64,000 nt of DNA from Niveispirillum sp. SYP-B3756 (GTDB taxonomy: Bacteria; Pseudomonadota; Alphaproteobacteria; Azospirillales; Azospirillaceae), in NCBI RefSeq assembly GCF_009495745.1, contig NZ_WIDQ01000015.1:41988-105987 (forward strand). The letters are read 5' to 3'. Below are positions 62,355-64,000 of the stretch, piece after piece. How positions within the stretch are numbered: the first letter of the stretch is position 1; every line of letters begins with the position of its first letter. The notes beneath the pieces are model-generated. The model did no database searches. It had not been told where the DNA came from and saw only the letters and a list, made by a program, of their open reading frames with translations. Both the position numbers and the translations under genes were made by a program.

Positions 62355-62574
62355 ATGAAAAGCAAGAACGATGAGGGGGAGGCCTAGCCGTTAGGGCTAG
62401 TATCTTTAGCCAGAGCCGTGCCTCCTTGAGTTGCCCCTTCATTTTCTGTTAAGCCTATGGGCTCTGGGCCGTAAGAAGGCGGCTGCGCCATCTTTTTGCC
62501 CAAGACAGAACAAGCTGCCTCCGGTTCAAGCGTGCAAGGGCAGCAATCCAAGGGCCTTCTAGGAGTATACAGAG

Positions 62575-63654
62575 ATGAAACTGCGCCACATGCTGTTGGG
62601 GACGGCTATTGCCTTGGCCCTCCCTGGTGCCGCTTTTGCACAGAAATCCGTCGAGGGCCCCTATTTCGGTGCCCAGATCGGTGTTAACTGGCTGCAGGAC
62701 AGCGACTTCAAGTCCACCAGCACCACCAACGAAGTGTCCACCAAAGATGCTTTGTCCTCTGTTGTCGAACTGGGATACCAGTTTGGTGAGGGCCTGCGTT
62801 TGGGTCTGGAAGGTGGTTACACCGTCCATGAAGTGAGCGGGATCACCGGGGGCCCGGCCAGCCGCAGCGGCAACCCGATCGGCGATTTGAAGGCCTTCAC
62901 CGTGATGGGTGTGGTGCAGAAGGAGTTCGATATCGGCTCCCCGCTGCGTCCCTATGTTGGCGCTGGTGCCGGTTGGGGCTGGTTGAAGACCGACACCGTC
63001 GGTCCGCTGTTGGCGCCGAACAATTATAATCACGGCAATACCGACAGTTTTGCCTATCAGTTGAATGCCGGTGTCGCTTATGCGATCGCTGACAATCTGG
63101 ATCTGACCCTCGGCTACCGTTATCTGGCCATGGACTCGCTCAAGTTCAAGAATGAGCGCCCGGCCTTTGATGCCGATTATAAGTCCCACTCCGTGCTGAT
63201 CGGTGTCCGTACCGTGTTCGGTGCGGCCCCGGCTCCGGCGCCGGTGGCGACCACGGTGGTGGCTCCCCCGCCGCCGCCGCCGCCCCCCCCGCCGCCGCCC
63301 CCGCCGCCCCCGGCACCGTCGATCACCCGTAACTTCACGGTGTTCTTCGATTTCGACAAGTCCACCTTGTCGACCGACGCACAGCAGGTTCTGCAGAACG
63401 TTGCCCGTGACGCCAAGGCTGGTAAGATCGTCCGTATCGTCGTGTCTGGCCATGCCGATACGTCTGGTTCGTTCGAGTATAACGAGAAGCTGTCGATGCG
63501 CCGTGCAGAAGCCGTACGGGAATATCTGGCCTCGCAGGGTCTGACGGCCAAAGAAATCGCCGTGGAAGCCAAGGGCGAGACGGACCTGCTGGTTCCGACC
63601 GCCGACGGCGTGCGCGAGCCGTCGAACCGTCGCGCTGTCATCGTGTTCCCGTAA
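62575..63654 (+). CDS. OmpA-family outer-membrane protein
   Basis: 359 residues. Signal peptide MKLRHMLLGTAIALALPGAA to AFA. An eight-stranded beta-barrel spans about 25-215 (GPYFGAQIGVNWLQ, VVELGYQFGEGLRLGLEGGY, YVGAGAGWGWLKTD, LTLGYRYLAMDSLKF). A hinge of 16 consecutive prolines follows at about 231-246, then the peptidoglycan-binding OmpA C-domain: FTVFFDFDKSTLSTDAQQVL, VSGHADTSGS, YNEKLSMRRAEAVREYL and the final NRRAVIVFP. The binding residues (the Asp of HADTSG and the Arg of NRR) are intact. Links the outer membrane to the cell wall. Two terminator-like hairpins follow. Confidence 0.95.
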   Translation: MKLRHMLLGTAIALALPGAAFAQKSVEGPYFGAQIGVNWLQDSDFKSTSTTNEVSTKDALSSVVELGYQFGEGLRLGLEGGYTVHEVSGITGGPASRSGNPIGDLKAFTVMGVVQKEFDIGSPLRPYVGAGAGWGWLKTDTVGPLLAPNNYNHGNTDSFAYQLNAGVAYAIADNLDLTLGYRYLAMDSLKFKNERPAFDADYKSHSVLIGVRTVFGAAPAPAPVATTVVAPPPPPPPPPPPPPPPPAPSITRNFTVFFDFDKSTLSTDAQQVLQNVARDAKAGKIVRIVVSGHADTSGSFEYNEKLSMRRAEAVREYLASQGLTAKEIAVEAKGETDLLVPTADGVREPSNRRAVIVFP

Positions 63655-63738
63655 TCTACCGCCGGAGTATCCCCTGTGCCCTTTTAGGGTACAGGGGCAT
63701 CCTCAGGAAGATGCTGGAAACGCTGTAGAGCAAAGAGA

Positions 63739-63770
63739 AGGAGCTGCCAGTAAATGGCGGCTCCTTTTTA
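63739..63770 (+). terminator. Rho-independent terminator after the OmpA-family gene
   Basis: Stem AAGGAGCTGCC / GGCGGCTCCTT with a 7-nt loop and TTTTT. An earlier inverted repeat at about 63673-63697 (CCCTGT.CCC/GGGTACAGGG) precedes it. Confidence 0.8.
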
Positions 63771-63772
63771 TT

Positions 63773-63888
63773 ATACCAACCCGCCTAAAGGTTGACCTTT
63801 AGGCGGGTTGGAGGCCGGCGACCGCCGGTCCGCCGCACGTGCGGCGCCAAGCCAAGGGCACGGAAGTGCCCGCCCCGGCGCATGAGCG
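63773..63888 (+). repeat. Dispersed structured repeat, copy 3 (3' end lost at a transposase end)
   Basis: In order: perfect hairpin 1 (ACCAACCCGCCTAAAGGT and its complement ending GGTTGG), GGAGGCCGGCGACCGCCGG, stem CGCCGCA/TGCGGCG, GCCAAGCCAAG, stem GGCAC-GGAA-GTGCC, and CGCCCCGGCGCATGAGCGAC. All stem sequences differ from copies 1 and 2 yet stay paired. The final hairpin expected after GAGGGAGCA is absent: homology to the other copies stops near 63888 and the transposase 3' end begins at once (stop codon at 63902). Confidence 0.85.
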
Positions 63889-63901
63889 ACTGTCTGTCAG
63901 G

Positions 63902-64000
63902 TCAAGCGCAAAGAGGTGTTTTTGTGAGCACCTCGCGCGCTTTTGCATTCAGACGGACGAGCAGTTTGCGGGCGACAGCGATGAGGACGACCTTTTTGGG
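63902..64000 (-). CDS. IS110-family transposase, C-terminal fragment (cut by window edge)
   Basis: The minus-strand frame entering from the window edge reads PKKVVLIAVARKLLVRLNAK and then AREVLTKTPLCA before a stop. The segment K(K/V)VxLIAVARKLLVxLNAx is the usual last helix of IS110/IS116/IS902-type recombinases, after the catalytic serine domain. Only 32 residues are visible, so integrity is unknown. The stop lies about 14 nt from repeat copy 3, implying a very short right end, as in the IS110 group where the bridge RNA lies upstream of the gene. The bulk of the element is outside the window. Confidence 0.7.
   Translation of the reverse strand, partial: PKKVVLIAVARKLLVRLNAKAREVLTKTPLCA

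Overview
The window is GC-rich chromosomal DNA from an alphaproteobacterium, most likely a member of Rhodospirillales close to Azospirillum or Niveispirillum. That placement is inferred from gene order typical of the class: pcm-rhodanese-tolC-popZ-valS, tatABC, alaC-hom-glpX-recJ, and an ArsR/methyltransferase regulator overlapping metF. Other supporting signs are class I PHA synthase, a sigma-54 flagellin promoter and many GTG starts. Most of the window is core genome. There is no rRNA, CRISPR array, prophage or intact insertion sequence.

Layout. 1-5.1 kb: two pentapeptide-repeat paralogues (one cut by the window edge), an enolase-superfamily epimerase, a membrane protein and an FG-GAP/UnbV protein. 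5.3-10.6 kb: class I ribonucleotide reductase genes nrdA and nrdB, unusually separated by a chemoreceptor remnant and two tandem EF-hand lipoproteins. 10.7-19.1 kb: a repeat-rich lipoprotein, metF with its probable SAH-type regulator, mlaA and mlaC, and two orphan solute-binding proteins. 19.3-27.5 kb: a crystallin-fold secreted protein, mnmA, a diguanylate cyclase, duplicated tRNAs, an uncharacterised helical protein, a pseudouridine synthase and a TauE permease. 27.6-30 kb: one large flagellin with its own sigma-54 promoter and a long leader. 30-36.7 kb: a leftward sulfur/amino-acid run (Nudix, cysK, alaX, sseA, GNAT, metC, hisI). 36.8-40 kb: a hydrolase-OsmC fusion, small proteins and tRNAs. 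40-49 kb: pcm, rhodanese, tolC, popZ, valS, an orphan iron-type ABC ATPase and tatABC. 49-59 kb: phaC, a lipoprotein, alaC, hom, glpX, recJ and a second large helical unknown. 59-64 kb: tRNA-Glu, an HTH protein with a long disordered tail, secreted unknowns, an OmpA-family porin, and the end of an IS110-type transposase.

The least ordinary signal is non-coding. A structured repeat of about 115-160 bp occurs four times (3.61 kb, 20.05-20.19 kb, 30.00-30.16 kb and 63.77-63.89 kb). Short conserved blocks separate several hairpins whose stems differ in sequence between copies but stay paired, which is covariation. All four copies lie just 3' of genes, and the last one is interrupted exactly where the IS110-type transposase end begins. 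I know of no named family for it.

All calls come from reading the sequence and from remembered family features. No database search was run, and start codons were chosen from ribosome-binding sites, overlaps and family length.
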